This document shows positions 47,010-59,602 of a stretch of DNA of 64,000 nucleotides, piece by piece. Both the position numbers and the translations under genes were made by a program. The notes under the pieces were generated by a model that saw only the letters and a list, made by a program, of their open reading frames with translations, did not search any database and had not been told where the DNA came from. Every line of letters starts with the position of its first letter. Positions within the stretch are counted from its first letter, which is position 1. Origin of the DNA: Stomorhina lunata (taxonomy: Eukaryota > Arthropoda > Insecta > Diptera > Rhiniidae); the NCBI GenBank assembly GCA_933228675.1, contig OW121741.1, positions 35,655,952-35,719,951 of the forward strand, written 5' to 3'.

Positions 47010-47085
47010 TTTTGAGACCCCATGGGGGCTCGAACTCAGACCCTCCAACTGCTAGGCAGAGACTCTTCCACTGAGCTACTTCATA
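47010..47085 (-). other. tRNA-like sequence (SINE head or tRNA relic)
   Basis: Minus strand reads TAGCTCAGTGGAAGAG (A box) and GAGTTCGAGCCCC (B box), spaced as in a tRNA. An anticodon stem does not form, so it is not called a tRNA gene. Confidence 0.5.
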
Positions 47086-47115
47086 TGTTGAAAACTTAGC
47101 AGCTTATAATTAATA

Positions 47116-48404
47116 TCGGGTGGTTAAATTTCAAGGGCCGATGTTGATTTTGAGTAAAACACAAACTATTTAGGAAATTATTGTAATTTTATTTTATTAT
47201 GATATATTGGTATTATTCAATTATGTATAGAACAAAATATCGGCCAAATGGGCGCCGCGACCACGGCAGCACACCTCCATCCGATGGTCCAAATTTTCGA
47301 TGACCCTGAGGCATAATGGAGGTTCTTTGTCGTTAATGTGTCGAATTATCTCATCCTTTAGCTTTTGAATTGTTGCTGGCTTATCGACGTACACCTTTTC
47401 TTTCAAATAACCCCAAAGAAAAAAGTCCAACGGTGTCAAATCACATGATCTTGGCGGCCAATTGACATCGCCATTGCGTGAGATAACAAGGCCATTGAAT
47501 TTGTTGTGCAAAAGAGCCATTGTTTCGTTAGCTGTGTGGCAAGTGGCACCGTCCTGCTGAAACCACATATCGTCCACATCCATATCTTCCAATTCGGGCC
47601 ATAAAAAGTTCGTTATCATCTCACGATATCGAACACCATTCACAGTAACTGCCTGACCAGCCTCATTTTGGAAAAATACGGCCCGATGATGCCGCCAGCC
47701 CATAAACCGCACCAAACAGTCACTCTTTGTGGGTGCATTGGTTTTTCGGTAATCACTCTTGGATTCTTATTCGCCCAAATGCAGCAATTCTGTTTATTGA
47801 CGAATCCACTGAGGTTAAAATGTGCCTCATCACTGAAGATGATTTTCTTCGAAAATTGATCATCCACTGTTGCCATTTCTTGCCACCATTCTGCCCATTC
47901 TGGTCAAGAGGCTTTAGTTCTTAAGCCAATTGTACCTTGTAAGCGTGTAAATTCAAGTCTTTATGCATAATGTTCATCAACGACGAGCGTGAGAGGTGCA
48001 ATTGTTGGGCACGACGACGAGTTGAGGTGGACTTCTCTTCAGCCACACTATCGCGAACAGCAGCAATATTTTCTGCAGTACGAGCTGTACGAGTATGCAC
48101 TGGCTTTCTCATATCTTCTACAGATCCGGTTTGCTCGAATTTTTCACGATTTTTGCGATTGTACGCACATTTGGACGATCAAATTGACCAAAAAAATCAC
48201 GAAGTGCACGATATGCATTTTGATTTGAACGCCCATTTTCATAATAAGTCTGGATAACTTTAACACGTTGTTGGATTGTGTATCTCTCCATGGTTCAAAT
48301 TGAGTAAGTCTGAAATAGAGAAATGTCAAATAAAATTCTAAAAAAAGACTTCGCGTTTAGGTGTGGTTCACATTCAACATCGGCCCTTACAATTAACCAC
48401 CCGA
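47116..48404 (-). mobile_element. DD41D mariner (subfamily 2), copy C, full length but frameshifted
   Basis: Ends next to TA (47114 and 48405). Minus-strand transposase: MERYTIQQ at about 48290, a frameshift before the KPVHTRTARTAENIAA segment, a stop in LA-ELKPLD, FSDEAHFNLSGFVNKQ (first Asp), one missing A in the run before FFQNEAGQ, QQDGATCHTA (second Asp), SCDLTPLDFFLWGY (third Asp), and the end LADILFYT at 47221. It holds the longest C-terminus of the three copies and all three Asp residues, but at least four lesions. The second and third Asp are 41 residues apart. Confidence 0.88.
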
Positions 48405-48627
48405 TATAAACAATTTTTATTTTTAGATTCACAATCATGTGACAGTAACTTTGTTTTTCCCTGCTTTTTTTGCTTTGTTGTAATTTTTTGAAAAATATTT
48501 TTATACGATTTTTTGTAAATGTTTAATGCATTTAATAAACAATAAAGAAGTTTTTTTTCAAATTATTTTAAACCTTTAACCATTTAAATCTTCTTTTTTG
48601 TATAAGTTTTTACATAAGATTGACTCT

Positions 48628-49042
48628 TACTTACTTAAATGGCCTAAATACCTCTTAAGGTCAAAGTCCGAGCATATTTTAGAATTTCATGGATTTCGAT
48701 CTTGTGCGAATATTCTCCAATTTTATAGGCCAAGCTTTGAAAAATGTTCCTCTACTTGGTCTTTAAATCGAAGTTTCGGACATCCTTCTCTAACATTAGG
48801 TGGTGCGACATTTTAATTCTAATTTTATCCTCTTCATAGCATTTTTTTTCAAGAGAGGATTACTAGCCCGTAATCCTAACCCATTTATATTATATTAATT
48901 ATATTAATGGATGTTAAACTAGCTCCCCGGGTGATACCACGAGGAGGTGTGTGTCCACAGTTGAGATGAAGGATGACCCAGATAAGTTGGGCTTACAAAG
49001 TTAAGACCAATTAGAATCGTGTTAAGTATCCAACATCCCCTA
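48628..49042 (-). repeat. LINE-end-derived repeat B, copy 3
   Basis: CTTACTTAAATGGCCTAA through CTACTTGGTCTTTAAATCG to CCAACATCCCCTACATAATC on the plus strand, the same layout as the other copies. Confidence 0.7.
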
Positions 49043-50715
49043 CATAATCAAAATTGACTCATGATGGTATTTTTTCATTACCGTGAGTTAGTTTTCCAAA
49101 TTTTTTTGTACAGAAGGTAATATTTAAATTCTTAAAATTCAAAAATCATTAAAAAAGGCTCTTTTTATAAAAAAAAATTAAAAAAATTGTTGCCCTTGGT
49201 GGGATTTGAATCGGGGCCATTCAGTTTAAATTACCATCTTAATTACAAATAAGTACTTCTGTAATAACTTATTATTTATTTGGAGGGTATGTTGTAGTCA
49301 TTACAAGGTAACCAGTTATCAGAGTACTTGCCATTACCAAAGTTTTGCTGGGTTGCTTTATATCGGATACGGCCACTACCAGCGGCTTGTTTTTGTATAT
49401 TCTATTATTTCGGATACCGGAATTACAGAAATGAAAAAAAAAACAACAAAAAAGCGAAATCGTTTTGCATTTGACCCAAGTGGTAAGAGGTATTACATAG
49501 TCGGTCTAGACCAACTAAAGTACTTTCTTATTCATTTTCTAAAAAAAACGAAAGTGTTTTGTTTTCATATAAAATATTTTCCTGCAGGAAATATAACAAA
49601 AAAAAAAAAAAAAAACACATAAATTTTAGTAAATATTTTTCCTAATATCCTTGCAACTCGTAAGTCGTGGAAATGGAGACAACACTAAAGTTAAAAGCTT
49701 CATATAATTCACAATTTAAATAACAAAATCTAATTTAAGCAAATGAAAAGCTGTGAGTGGATAGCTCTAGAAATGCACACAAATATTTAAATATTCTAAT
49801 TAAAAATATTCGACTAAAAAAAAGAGACACAAAAGAAAACAATGGCTGGAATAAACTTTCCTTAGGGCCACCTTATGTAACATCAAATTTTACGAAATTT
49901 GTATAATTTCTTTCTTTAGTCATTTTCCGCCAAGAAAATTGCCAAAAGGACACAAACATTAAATTTGAAGGCAATTAGTTTGGAGTCTTATCCTGGCAGC
50001 TTAAAATTAAGAAAATGTCTCTAAAATCTTTAAAATTTTGGTTGATTTGAGTGAAAGTTAAATAAATTTAAGGCTTAGTTTTCAATTTCACTTGATCTCA
50101 TGTGTGTGACATTTTTTGTGAAAGATCTGAAAATTCATTTGCTAAATGAAACGTAAATTAAATCATTTCATTTCTTATATCTTCTGTCATGTGGAAGTGT
50201 CTGTTTCTTTTGTTTTTTGTTGTTCTTACTTTTCCTTTTAAAGGAGACTTTAATGCCTTAAGGATTTTTTTTTTGTTTTATATTTTTTATTTTAGGATTT
50301 TGGTGGATGGAGGTAGAGAATCTCAACCGGCTAATCAAAATTGTATTAATTTCACGTTAACACACCTCTTGTTTTTCGTTTAAAATTTTGTTTATTTTTT
50401 TTTTTTTTTTTGGAATAAGGACATTTTTGGTTAGTTTTTTTACAGTAACGTTTAAATGTGGATAAGGTTTTTAAATTATTTTTTTTTCTTGCTTATTTTT
50501 ATTTACATATTTTATGTCTTTCGTAGTGACCCAAATATCTTGAATTTGTATTAAATAATATTCATACTTTGTTATATGGGCAAATCCGAAATACAATAAA
50601 CCAAGGACAAAATTTTAAAACTGTCCAAATCACATATTTGTGTTTATGAAAAAATTTACCATATATTGATCCTTTAGAATATATAATGGATACAATTTTT
50701 GATTGCCCTCTTCGT
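49043..50715. other. Mostly unassigned; tRNA-like B box
   Basis: A B-box-like GATTCAAATCCCACC (minus strand, about 49205-49220) lies in sequence that ends AAAGTTTTGCTGGG at 49353. The inverse of that end occurs at 46643. Nothing coding seen. Confidence 0.35.
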
Positions 50716-51923
50716 GAATAGCCCTATTTCACTAAACTACAATTCTACAAGTTTACAAGTTACAATTACAATTCTAATTCTTACAAGTGCTGTTAAATTG
50801 TGTTTCATAAAAATTTACGCAACAATTGTAGCTTTTTGGACTTGTAAACTACAATGTCTACAATTTCATTTTCTAAAATTACAATTTCTACAATTATAAT
50901 AAAATAAATATTTTGGTAAATATATGGAGTCAAATAAAACATTTTTGAACTCGTACTGAACCATCTACGATTTTCAAGAAATTATATACATTCTCCTTTG
51001 CTTTGGTTCAGATTTTATGGCAGTTCAAAGTTCGTTTTTTTCAAGATTTTTTTCCGAAATATACCCACTTTATATGCATATAACTTTTGATACTCATGTT
51101 TTAGCATATGTCCTGTAGTTTTATGTCCTTTAATTAATTTAATTAATTTAATTTTTTAATCTTATATTCAAATTCAAAATTTGTGCTGAAATATTATGAA
51201 TTATTTTAGAAAAAGTTTTTTGTTTTCCGATCCACCATGGGCTCATTTTTTTGGTTTTATATTTTATTGTCTACACTATTATCCACATTTGAGAAAATGA
51301 TAAAGAAAATGGAAGATATGCTTTTTAAGGTATCCTTGAGTCAAGGACATCATTGATTTCCCTTGTTCTGCATACATGACTATATTTTCTTATCCTTCAC
51401 CACTATAGGTGGAAAGCGTATTATAAGTTTGGGATGATGTATGTAACGCATAGAAATATTGGTCTTAGACCACCTTTAGTACACCAATGGACTTAGAATT
51501 CATTCCTGAGTCGATGTCAGTCCGTCCGTCCCATGTAAACTTTGTAATCAAACAAAATAAATAAATAAATTAATATTGATTTGATTTTGTGTTAATTTTA
51601 ACTAATTTTTATTAAAAGATAGTTAAAAACCAAATTTGAATTCAATTTATCATTCACTTGTAACTTGTAAACAATTTTTTGAGAGTCTCAGTCGACCCTA
51701 TGCTTTTTTTTCTACAATTCTACAAGTGTACAAGTACAGATTTAGATTTGTGAAACAAAACCACTTGTAGAAGTATGACTTGTAAACTTGTGAATTGTAA
51801 AAATCACTTGTAGCTACAAACTTGTAATTGTATTTTAATGAAACACAATTTTTTACAAGTTCACAATTTTACAGGCAAAAACACTTGTAATTGTAGACTT
51901 GTAGCTTAGTGAAATAGGGCTCA
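50716..51923. mobile_element. Terminal-inverted-repeat element (AGCCCTATTTCACTAA ends)
   Basis: TAGCCCTATTTCACTAAACT at the left and AGCTTAGTGAAATAGGGCT at the right. Both subterminal regions are full of CTACAA/TTGTAG and ACAAGT/ACTTGT words. The interior includes a piece (51,447-51,545) related to the 43.7-kb element. No clear target duplication, so probably old. Confidence 0.65.
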
Positions 51924-52124
51924 GGTCTTTATTTGCACCCATCTCGAATTTTTATAAATTTTTTAAAATAAAAGTTCATAAAAATCGCAAAAACATCCAT
52001 TTAGGTATCAAGTTTCAGTAGGGGCTCAAAGTCTGCTTTATTTTATACAATTAGATATAAAAGACCCCATCAAAAGGAATTGGAGTGATATAAATAACGT
52101 CAAGTAAAAAATTGTTCTCAGTGT

Positions 52125-52308
52125 GTAGCGTCCGTCACGGAAATAAAGTTTTTTTTTTTATTTGACTAGTGCAATTTTTTTTTTCTCCAATTGAACTTGG
52201 TTCGTAAAGAAAACTTATAGTAAGCTTAACATTAGGCTAAAAATATATAGATGTTTAAAAAGCATTTTACAAAATAATATGTTAAGGAAAGTGTGTAGCG
52301 TCCGTCAC
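52125..52308 (+). repeat. Two copies of a GTAGCGTCCGTCAC motif
   Basis: GTGTGTAGCGTCCGTCAC at 52121 and 52291. Related copies in the same orientation are at 55352, 55363 (CGTCCGCAAC), 55557 and 55735. Function unknown. Confidence 0.7.
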
Positions 52309-53253
52309 AGTAGATATTTTTTACAAATTAATATTTATTAAATACAAAATTTACAAACACATGTCTGTCTTATTCATAAAGCAATAACACTGTCTACATC
52401 CACAGATTAAATTTAAGATATTAGGTGTTAAAAATACACAGTGGGGCAAATTTGATAATTTTGAAAAATTATTTTTTTTTGATATTTGGGACACTCTAAC
52501 AGCTAGCCGCATCATTCTTGGGACGAAAAATAAGATGTAACAAGTAGGAGTGTTATATTCGGCTGTGCCGAATCTTATATATCCACCATCAAGTTGTGTT
52601 AAATTTAGAAACATATCTCATATAGCTACGAGGGTGCAGCAAATTCAAAACGTGGACCAAATTAGAAAAAAGTTGTTACGCTAGTTGGCATTGTTGGTAA
52701 AATATTTGGAATAACTTCGGTTGCAGTAGCTTTATAGTTCAACATTCAAAAGTGAGTAAGAGGTTTCCCTAGTATTTATTTACTTTGAAAAAAAAATCGT
52801 TATCGTAACCGGGTATGGTTTTACATTAATAAGTTGTTAAATACTTTTCGTTTAGCTTAATATTTAGTTAGGATAAAGAAGTTGATAGTAATACGACAGG
52901 TCCATATATTTTGCTACGAGTTCCTAATGCATCTACCATATACATAATCTTAACATGATGCTTGTACCTCAGAATCTTTTTGATTGTAGATATAAAAAAG
53001 GGGAGGTAATATATATATAAGAATTATAGCCAAATGTTGACCGATTGTAACAAAATTTCACATACTGGCTGGTATTTATATAAAGCTTATTTTTCCAAAA
53101 TTTAGTGGGAATAGCTGTCACAGTTTCTAATTTAATAGCTTTTAACTGGTAATTGCTAAATATTTTTTGGTTTCCGGGAGTGTTTTTTTTATATGAAAGC
53201 TATAGTCAAATATGGACCGATTCCTATAAAATTTGATATACTGACCAATAGTT

Positions 53254-54077
53254 GATTACTCCTTAGGAGTTCATAAACTAGATTTGGTTGAAAGTTTCCT
53301 GGATTTGGGTATATTATATGACCCTAAATTAAGCTTTTCATTACATGTTACTGCGATTATAAATAAAGCTAGAGGTATGCTTGGATACATAAAACGATGG
53401 ACAAAAGAATTTAATGATCCGTATATCGCAAAGATTTTATACATGTCTCTTGTGCGACCAATTCTTGAGTATGGCTCTACAATTTGGGATCCAATTTATC
53501 AAACTCAATCAAATGCTATTGAATCGGTACAAAAACAATTTCTTTTATTTTGTCTCCGAGGTCTACGTTTTAACCCTGTTACTTTACCACCATATTCTGC
53601 TCGCCTAGCTCTTATTAAGCTGCCAACACTAAAAAGTCGTAGAGTTATGCTGAATGTATTATTTATTTTTAATGTTATTAATGGTATCACGTGCTCGGGG
53701 TTTCTAATAAATGAAGTTCTTTTCAACGTTCCACAACGCCCTACAAGAAATTTTCTACCATTGTCTTTGAGATTTCTTAGACCAAATTATGCTGATGCTG
53801 ACCCACTTAGAAGGATGTGCAATACTTTTAATCAACTCTATCAATTCATTGACTTTTCACAACATCCTAACCTTATTAAAAGAAACATAATAATGTATTT
53901 AAATTCATAAGTTTTTATGTTTGTATTTAAATTAAATTTTATGTATTTTATATATTTTGAAATTTGTTATATTTAAATTTAAGTTCTTTAAAATGTCTGT
54001 AAGGAAAATCATCCATAGACAATAAATAAATAAAAATAAAAAAAAAAAATAAAAAAAAAAAAAAAAAAAAAAAAAAA
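53254..54077 (+). mobile_element. 5'-truncated LINE (CR1/Jockey group) with poly(A)
   Basis: Interrupts the inverted-repeat arm exactly after CCAATAGTTG; the other arm continues there without a break. It ends in a long A-rich tail (54,020-54,077). No clear target duplication. The coding part is unbroken. Confidence 0.88.
53255..53910 (+). CDS. Reverse transcriptase C-terminal region of the truncated LINE
   Basis: The frame is open from the truncation point: YSLGVHKLDLVESFLDLGIL, YDPKLSFSLHV, INKARGMLGYIKRWTKEFND, LVRPILEYGSTIWDPIYQTQ, IESVQKQFLLFCLRGLRF, LPTLKSRRVMLNVLF, FNVPQRPTRNFLP, ending LIKRNIIMYLNS and a stop. This is the thumb and C-terminus of ORF2 downstream of the catalytic motif. 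There are no lesions, which points to a recent insertion. No start codon is expected, since the 5' end is lost. Confidence 0.85.
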
Positions 54078-55092
54078 CTTCTTTATTCTAAATTTAGTCG
54101 TCATAGCTATTACAATTGTACTCAATTTGTCAGCATTCATGTGTTTCCCGGGGCGGGGTTATATGGGAGCTCTAACTAAATGTGAACCGCTGTCGCACAC
54201 AACTTTTGTTATATATCAAAAATACTTTTGTAAAATTTTGTTTCTCTAGCTTTTGTAGTTAAGGAGCTGTCGTGCTTTTATCTGACGGACAGACGGACAT
54301 AAATCTCCTTTTCTTTTTGTGTTTTTGTGGTTCTGTAAGTTTTTTATATGGGAGCTATGGCCAAATGGTGACCGAATGTAACAAAATTTTGCACACTGGC
54401 TGACATTCACATAAGACTTCCTTTTGTAAAATTTTGTTGCTGTAGCCTTTTTAGTTAAGGCGCTATCGCGCTTTTATCTAACGGACAGACGGACATAAAC
54501 CCCCTTTTATTTTTGTATTTTTGTGTTTCCGTAAGTCTTTTATATGGGAGCTATGGTCAAATGGTGGCCGATTGTGACAAAATTTTGCACACTGGCTGGC
54601 ATTCACATAAGACTTCCTTGTGCTAAATTTAGTGGCCAAAGCTATTACAGTTTATTATTTATTGGCATTTAAATGAATTTCATGTGGAATTTAGGCTGTT
54701 TTAGTAAGTTTTTTTATATGGGAGCTATGGTTAAATGTGAACCGATTTCGATGAAACTTTATATGCTGTCTAGTGCTTATGTAAAACTTCTAGATACCAA
54801 ATTTTTTCATCATAGCTGTTATAATTTGTCATTTATTAGCAAATAAGCGATTAGTCTAGACGAGGTTATACGGGAGCTATGGTCAAATGTTAACCGATTT
54901 AGCCCAGTTTCAATACCAAAATTTTCTCATAGATAACAAAAGTTTTTACTAAGTTTCAGTGAGCTAGCTTCTTTCGTTTAGGCGTTATCGTTATTGCAAC
55001 AGACAGACGGACAGACAGACGGACATCGCTCAATCGTCTTAGAATTTCATAAGGATTCAGAATATATATCGTTTTCGATTGTCAAACGGAAT

Positions 55093-56127
55093 GAAAATCT
55101 CAATACGCCCCCATTCTCAATACACCCCCATTCTTTTTGATTTAGTTTAGAACTTTAAATAAATATGTATATGTATTTAGCCGTTTTGTGAAATGTTAAA
55201 TTGTACCCAAAAATCGCATTTTAACCGCGAACATGAAAAGAAAGGAGATGAAATTCGGGAACAAATAAAACCCTTATTTTCAGTGATAAACGAATCCTTA
55301 ACAAAAAATGTCAAATTTTTCCTAATAAAAAACATTCAAGTAAAAACTGTATCGTCCGTCACGTAGCGTCCGCAACAGTACATCTATGGATTTTTGGTGA
55401 AACTGGAAACTTTCAAATATTTTATAAAAGCTGTTTTGTAATCCTCTGATTTTCCTCTTTCTTTAATGTATTTACAATTTTTTTATTACTATGACCGATT
55501 TGATGAAAATTACAGAAACACGTGTTGAAAAAAAAAATCACTTCCAATCAAAATCAGCGTCCGTCACAGCTCTTTAAAAGCGAATATCTTTTTCCTCTAA
55601 AAGAAGTATGTTAATTAACAAATGCCATTCGATAGCACAATCGATGGGCTAATATTATCGGAAATCTGTGCAAAGATATCTAGTGTAGAACGGCAATGGG
55701 ATACATTTAAGTACAACAAAATCCGTACAAATATATCGTCCGTCAAACAGGATTTGCCCATGTTTCAAACAATTTCATACCAATTTATTAATCACTGTAA
55801 TAATATGTAAATTAGTTGAATGAAGCCGCGTGTAAAATTTAATTCATTGTTGACACATTTAATTATACATAAGATATTACACACATACATATATTAACTT
55901 AAGGTTAAATAATTAAGTTCAGTCGCTTAATAAGTTAATGTGATTTTAAAAGTTGCTTTTTTTTCTGGAGAAAATCTTGTTGAATGATTTTTAATTACCC
56001 AGAAAGTTTAAATTTTAAAATAAGTTCAGTTAAGAGTTTGAAATAAGTTAAAATGTATACAATCTTATTTGGGGCTAAAGAAATTATATGATTAAGAGGT
56101 AGGTTTTAAATAAATAATTAGATTGAT
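55093..56127. other. Spacer between the inverted pair
   Basis: Holds the CGTCCGTCAC motif copies and no recognised gene. The frame at 55622..55810 has no family features. Confidence 0.4.
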
Positions 56128-56290
56128 TTGGGTGCCTCAGTGTTCTAGAGTGCTAGTGCGGGGTTGTGAGTTCGATTCCCAGAAGAGAATCTCGTTTATA
56201 CTCTACACCGAGCATAAGGTCTTTGTTCCTCCGTTTGGAAGAACTAGGATATAAATTTACAATAAATTAAGCCCCAAATTTATAAAAGAA
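56128..56290 (+). mobile_element. Candidate second tRNA-derived SINE
   Basis: GGTGCCTCAGTGTTCTAGAG (A-box-like) and GTGAGTTCGATTCCC (B-box-like) with tRNA-like spacing, followed by about 100 bp of unrelated body. Single copy in this window. Confidence 0.5.
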
Positions 56291-56398
56291 TTATAAAAAT
56301 ATCAAAGTTTTATAGTAGGAATTTTGTATGGAAAATTTGAAATAAAAGCTTGTCATAGCTATATTTTTTATACCCACCATCAAAAAGAAGATATTGTT

Positions 56399-58770
56399 AT
56401 TCCGTTTGTAATTTCCTTAATATTGGCTCAAAAACCAAAAACGATATATATTCTGAATCCTTATGAAATTCTCTGTCTGTTGAAATCCCGATAACGCCTA
56501 AACTAAAGGAGCTAGCTCACTGAAACTTAGTAAAAATATTTCTCATCTCTAAGAAAATTTTGGCATTGAAAATGGGTAAAATCGGTTAACATTTGATCAT
56601 AGCTCCCGTATAACCTCGTCTAGGTTAATCGCTTATTTGCTAATAAATGACAAATTATAACAGCTATGATGACAAAATTTGGTATCTAGAAGTTTTCTAG
56701 AAGCACAAGGCAGCATATAAAATTTCATCGAAATCGGTTTACATTTAACCATAGCTCCCATATAAAAAACTTACAGAAACATCCTAAATTCCACCTGAAA
56801 TTCACTTAAATGCGAATAAATGATAAACTGTAATAGCTTTGGCCACTAAATTTAGCACAAGGAAGTCCTATGTGAATGCCAGCCAGTGTCACAATTGGTC
56901 ACTATGTGAACATAGCTTCCATATAAAAAACTACCAGAAACACAAAAATACAAAAAGAAAAGGGGTTTATGTCCGTTAGATAAAAGCGCGATAGCGCCTT
57001 AACTAAAAGGGCTACAGTAACAAAATTTTACAAAAGGAAGTCTTATGTGAATGCTAGTCAGTGTGCAAAATTTTGTTACAATTGGTTACCATTTGACTAT
57101 AGCTCCCATATGAAAAACTTACAGAAACACAAAAATACAAAAAGAAATGGCGGTTTATGTCCGTCTGTCCGTCAGATAAAAGCCTGATAGCTCCTTAACT
57201 AAAAGGTCTACAGCAACAAAATTTTACAAAAAGAAGTATTATGTCAATGCCAGCCAGTGTACAAAATTTTGTCACAATCGGTCACCATTTGACCATAGCT
57301 CCCATATAAAAAACTTACAGAAACACAAAAATACAAAAAGAAAAGGCGGTTTATGTCCGTCTGTCCGTCAGATTAAAGTGCGTTAGCTCCTTAACTACAA
57401 AAGCTAGAGAGACAAAATTTTACAAAAGTATTTTTGTAACAACAAGTTGTGTGCTGAAAATGGGCGAAATCGGTTCACATTTAGTCAGAGCTCCCATATA
57501 ACCCCGCCCCGGGAAACACATGAATGCTGATAAATTGAGTACAATTGTAATAGCTATGACGACTAAATTAAAAATAGAAAAGTTTTATGCAACTATTGGT
57601 CAGTATATCAAATTTTATAGGAATCGGTCCATATTTGACTGTAGCTTTCATATAAAAAACACTCCCGGAAACCAAAAAATATTTAGCAAGGACCAGTTAA
57701 AAGCTATTAAATTAGAAACTGTGACAGCTATTGCCACTAAATTTTGCAAAAATATGCTTTATATAAATACCAGCCAGTGTGTGAAATTTTGTTACAATCG
57801 GTCAACATTTGGCTATAATTCTTATATAAATATTACATCCCCTTTTTATATCTACAATCAAAAAGATTAGGAGGTACAAGCAGCATATTTAGATTATGTA
57901 TATGGTAGATGCATCAGGAACTCCTAACAAAATATATGGACCTGTCGTATTACTATCAACTTCTTTATCCTAACTAAATATTAAGCTAAACGAAAAGTAT
58001 TTAACGACTTATTAATGTAAAACCATAACCGGTTACCATAACGAATTTTTTTCAAAGTAAATAAATACTAGGGAAACCACTTACACACTTTTGAATGTTG
58101 AACTAAAAAGCTATTGCAACCGAAGTTATTCCGAATATTTTACCAACAATACCAACTAGCATAACAACTTTTTTCCAATTTGGTCCACGTTTTGAATTTG
58201 CTGCACCCTCGTAGCTATATGAGATATGTTTCTAAATTTAATACAACTTGATGGTGGGTATAGAGATGGGTTTAGACCTGGGTATTTACCTAACGCTGGG
58301 TATTTACCTATTTATACCCATCTTCATACCCGGGTATTTATCTAATTTCGGGTAAATACTCATTTGAACAAATACTCGTTGTTACGTAGACCAACAGATG
58401 ACCAGTAGATTTTGTCAATTACAAGGCCAGAAATAATTTTTGGGCCAAAACTTTTGTTTGGATGAAATTTCTCCAGTAAATTAGAGGAAAGAAATTTGTG
58501 GAAGTACGCAATTAAGCAAATTAGATGTTCGAATTTTAATAGCTCCCTGTACTTCAGCTGCTTCTGAACGTCCCCTGAGCACCCACAGCTTCTCCTTTAA
58601 ATTTTTTTTTATTTTGATTTATACCCACATTTTGGGTAAATACCCAAGTGCTTGGGTAAATACCTGGGTATTTACCTTTTAATACCCAATTTACCATTTG
58701 GGTATTTACCTTTGTCCCATCACTAGGTGGGTATATAAGATTCGGCACAGCCGAATATAACACTCTTACT
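56399..58770 (-). repeat. Right member of the large inverted repeat pair
   Basis: Reverse complement of 52540..55092: ATTCCGTTTG, then GACGGACATAAAC / CCATAGCTCCCATATA units, ending GGTGGGTATATAAGATTCGG, CACAGCCGAATATAACAC and TCTTACT. A few bases of its end lie beyond the hAT at 59568. hAT-type elements are inserted at 58261 and 58771. Confidence 0.8.
58261..58725. mobile_element. hAT-type MITE (GGGTATTTACCC family), copy 2
   Basis: Ends TAGAGATGGG / CCCATCACTA, with a perfect 8-bp duplication GGTGGGTA at 58253..58260 and 58726..58733. Reverse orientation relative to copy 1. The interior matches it (AGCTGCTTCTGAACGTCC, GGCCAGAAATAATTTTTGGG). Confidence 0.88.
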
Positions 58771-59559
58771 TAGGGTTGCCAGTCAGGCTGGATTCGACTG
58801 GATTGTCCAGCTTTTTTAATGCTTGTCCAGTGTCAAGCTAAAATTAAATTTGTCCAGCTGAAAGGTCAAAAATCAAATATTTTTAAAGAAAAACTATTTT
58901 TATGAAAAAGAACGCAATAAAAACTTTTGGAAAAGTGTTTTTTTTTTCTTTTTTACTTAAGTGATCTATGCGTTGATTAACTGATTGCCTAATCAAGTTC
59001 ATTTTGCAATAAAATAACCCTCTATCAAATTTCCCCATTGTTGGCAAGTATTATTCTACATTTGAATTTGAAACTTATGTCGTAAATTATGTTGACGGCG
59101 GTATTAAGGTAAACAAATTCTTTTACAACCTCGTAGCTATAGTTCTCAATGATCACATGTGTTCCAATTCTTAAGGATTGCCTGCTTGTAGAAACCAGCA
59201 GTTTTGTTTTGATTCATTGACAACAAGACTCATTTTATTACATTCCTTCTCGATACTTGAAAAGGCGGCAGTCGAATCGCGAAATGTGCGGCCGTCCCAT
59301 GATATCAATGTCATCGACAAACGCAAGTAGAATTCTGTTGAAAATTGTTTCAGATGTATTAGCTGCAGCATCTCGGACGATTTCATTTTCTCTCGATATC
59401 GCTGCGGTTTATTACGGTATTCGCTATTCGGCTTATCAAAAATTGAAAGATTCATCGAAGCAAATTATTAAAGCAAGTAATGTCCAGCGAATTTTTGGGT
59501 TGTCAAGCTTTTTTTCCCCTTATGTCCAGCTTTTTCTGGATTTGTGTCTGGCAACCCTA
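58771..59559. mobile_element. Non-autonomous hAT carrying a LINE fragment, copy 2
   Basis: TAGGGTTGCCAG ... CTGGCAACCCTA with a perfect 8-bp duplication CTCTTACT at 58763..58770 and 59560..59567. It shares with copy 1 the terminal 90-100 bp on each side and the LINE segment ATTATGTTGACGGCG through CATCGACAAACGC. On the minus strand it encodes AFVDDIDI and RDSTAAFSSIEKECNKMSLV. About 400 bp of the LINE part of copy 1 is absent here. Confidence 0.88.
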
Positions 59560-59602
59560 CTCTTACTTGTTTGTTTATGAATTAGGGAATAAAATTAAAC
59601 TG

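Larger units (their letters stand above)
52540..55092 (+). repeat. Left member of a large inverted repeat pair
   Basis: Begins ACAAGTAGGAGTGTTATATT and the palindrome ATTCGGCTGTGCCGAAT. Contains about five roughly 190-bp tandem units (TATATGGGAGCTATGG ... GACAGACGGACATAAA). Ends near AAACGGAAT. It matches 56399..58770 in reverse. A LINE is inserted at 53254..54077. Confidence 0.8.

Noticed and set aside
47010..47085. A tRNA gene on the minus strand
   Set aside because: A and B boxes are present but no anticodon stem-loop can be formed; treated as SINE-like relic.
55622..55810. 62-residue frame between the inverted pair
   Set aside because: Includes a copy of the CGTCCGTCA motif and shows no recognisable domain; insufficient evidence.
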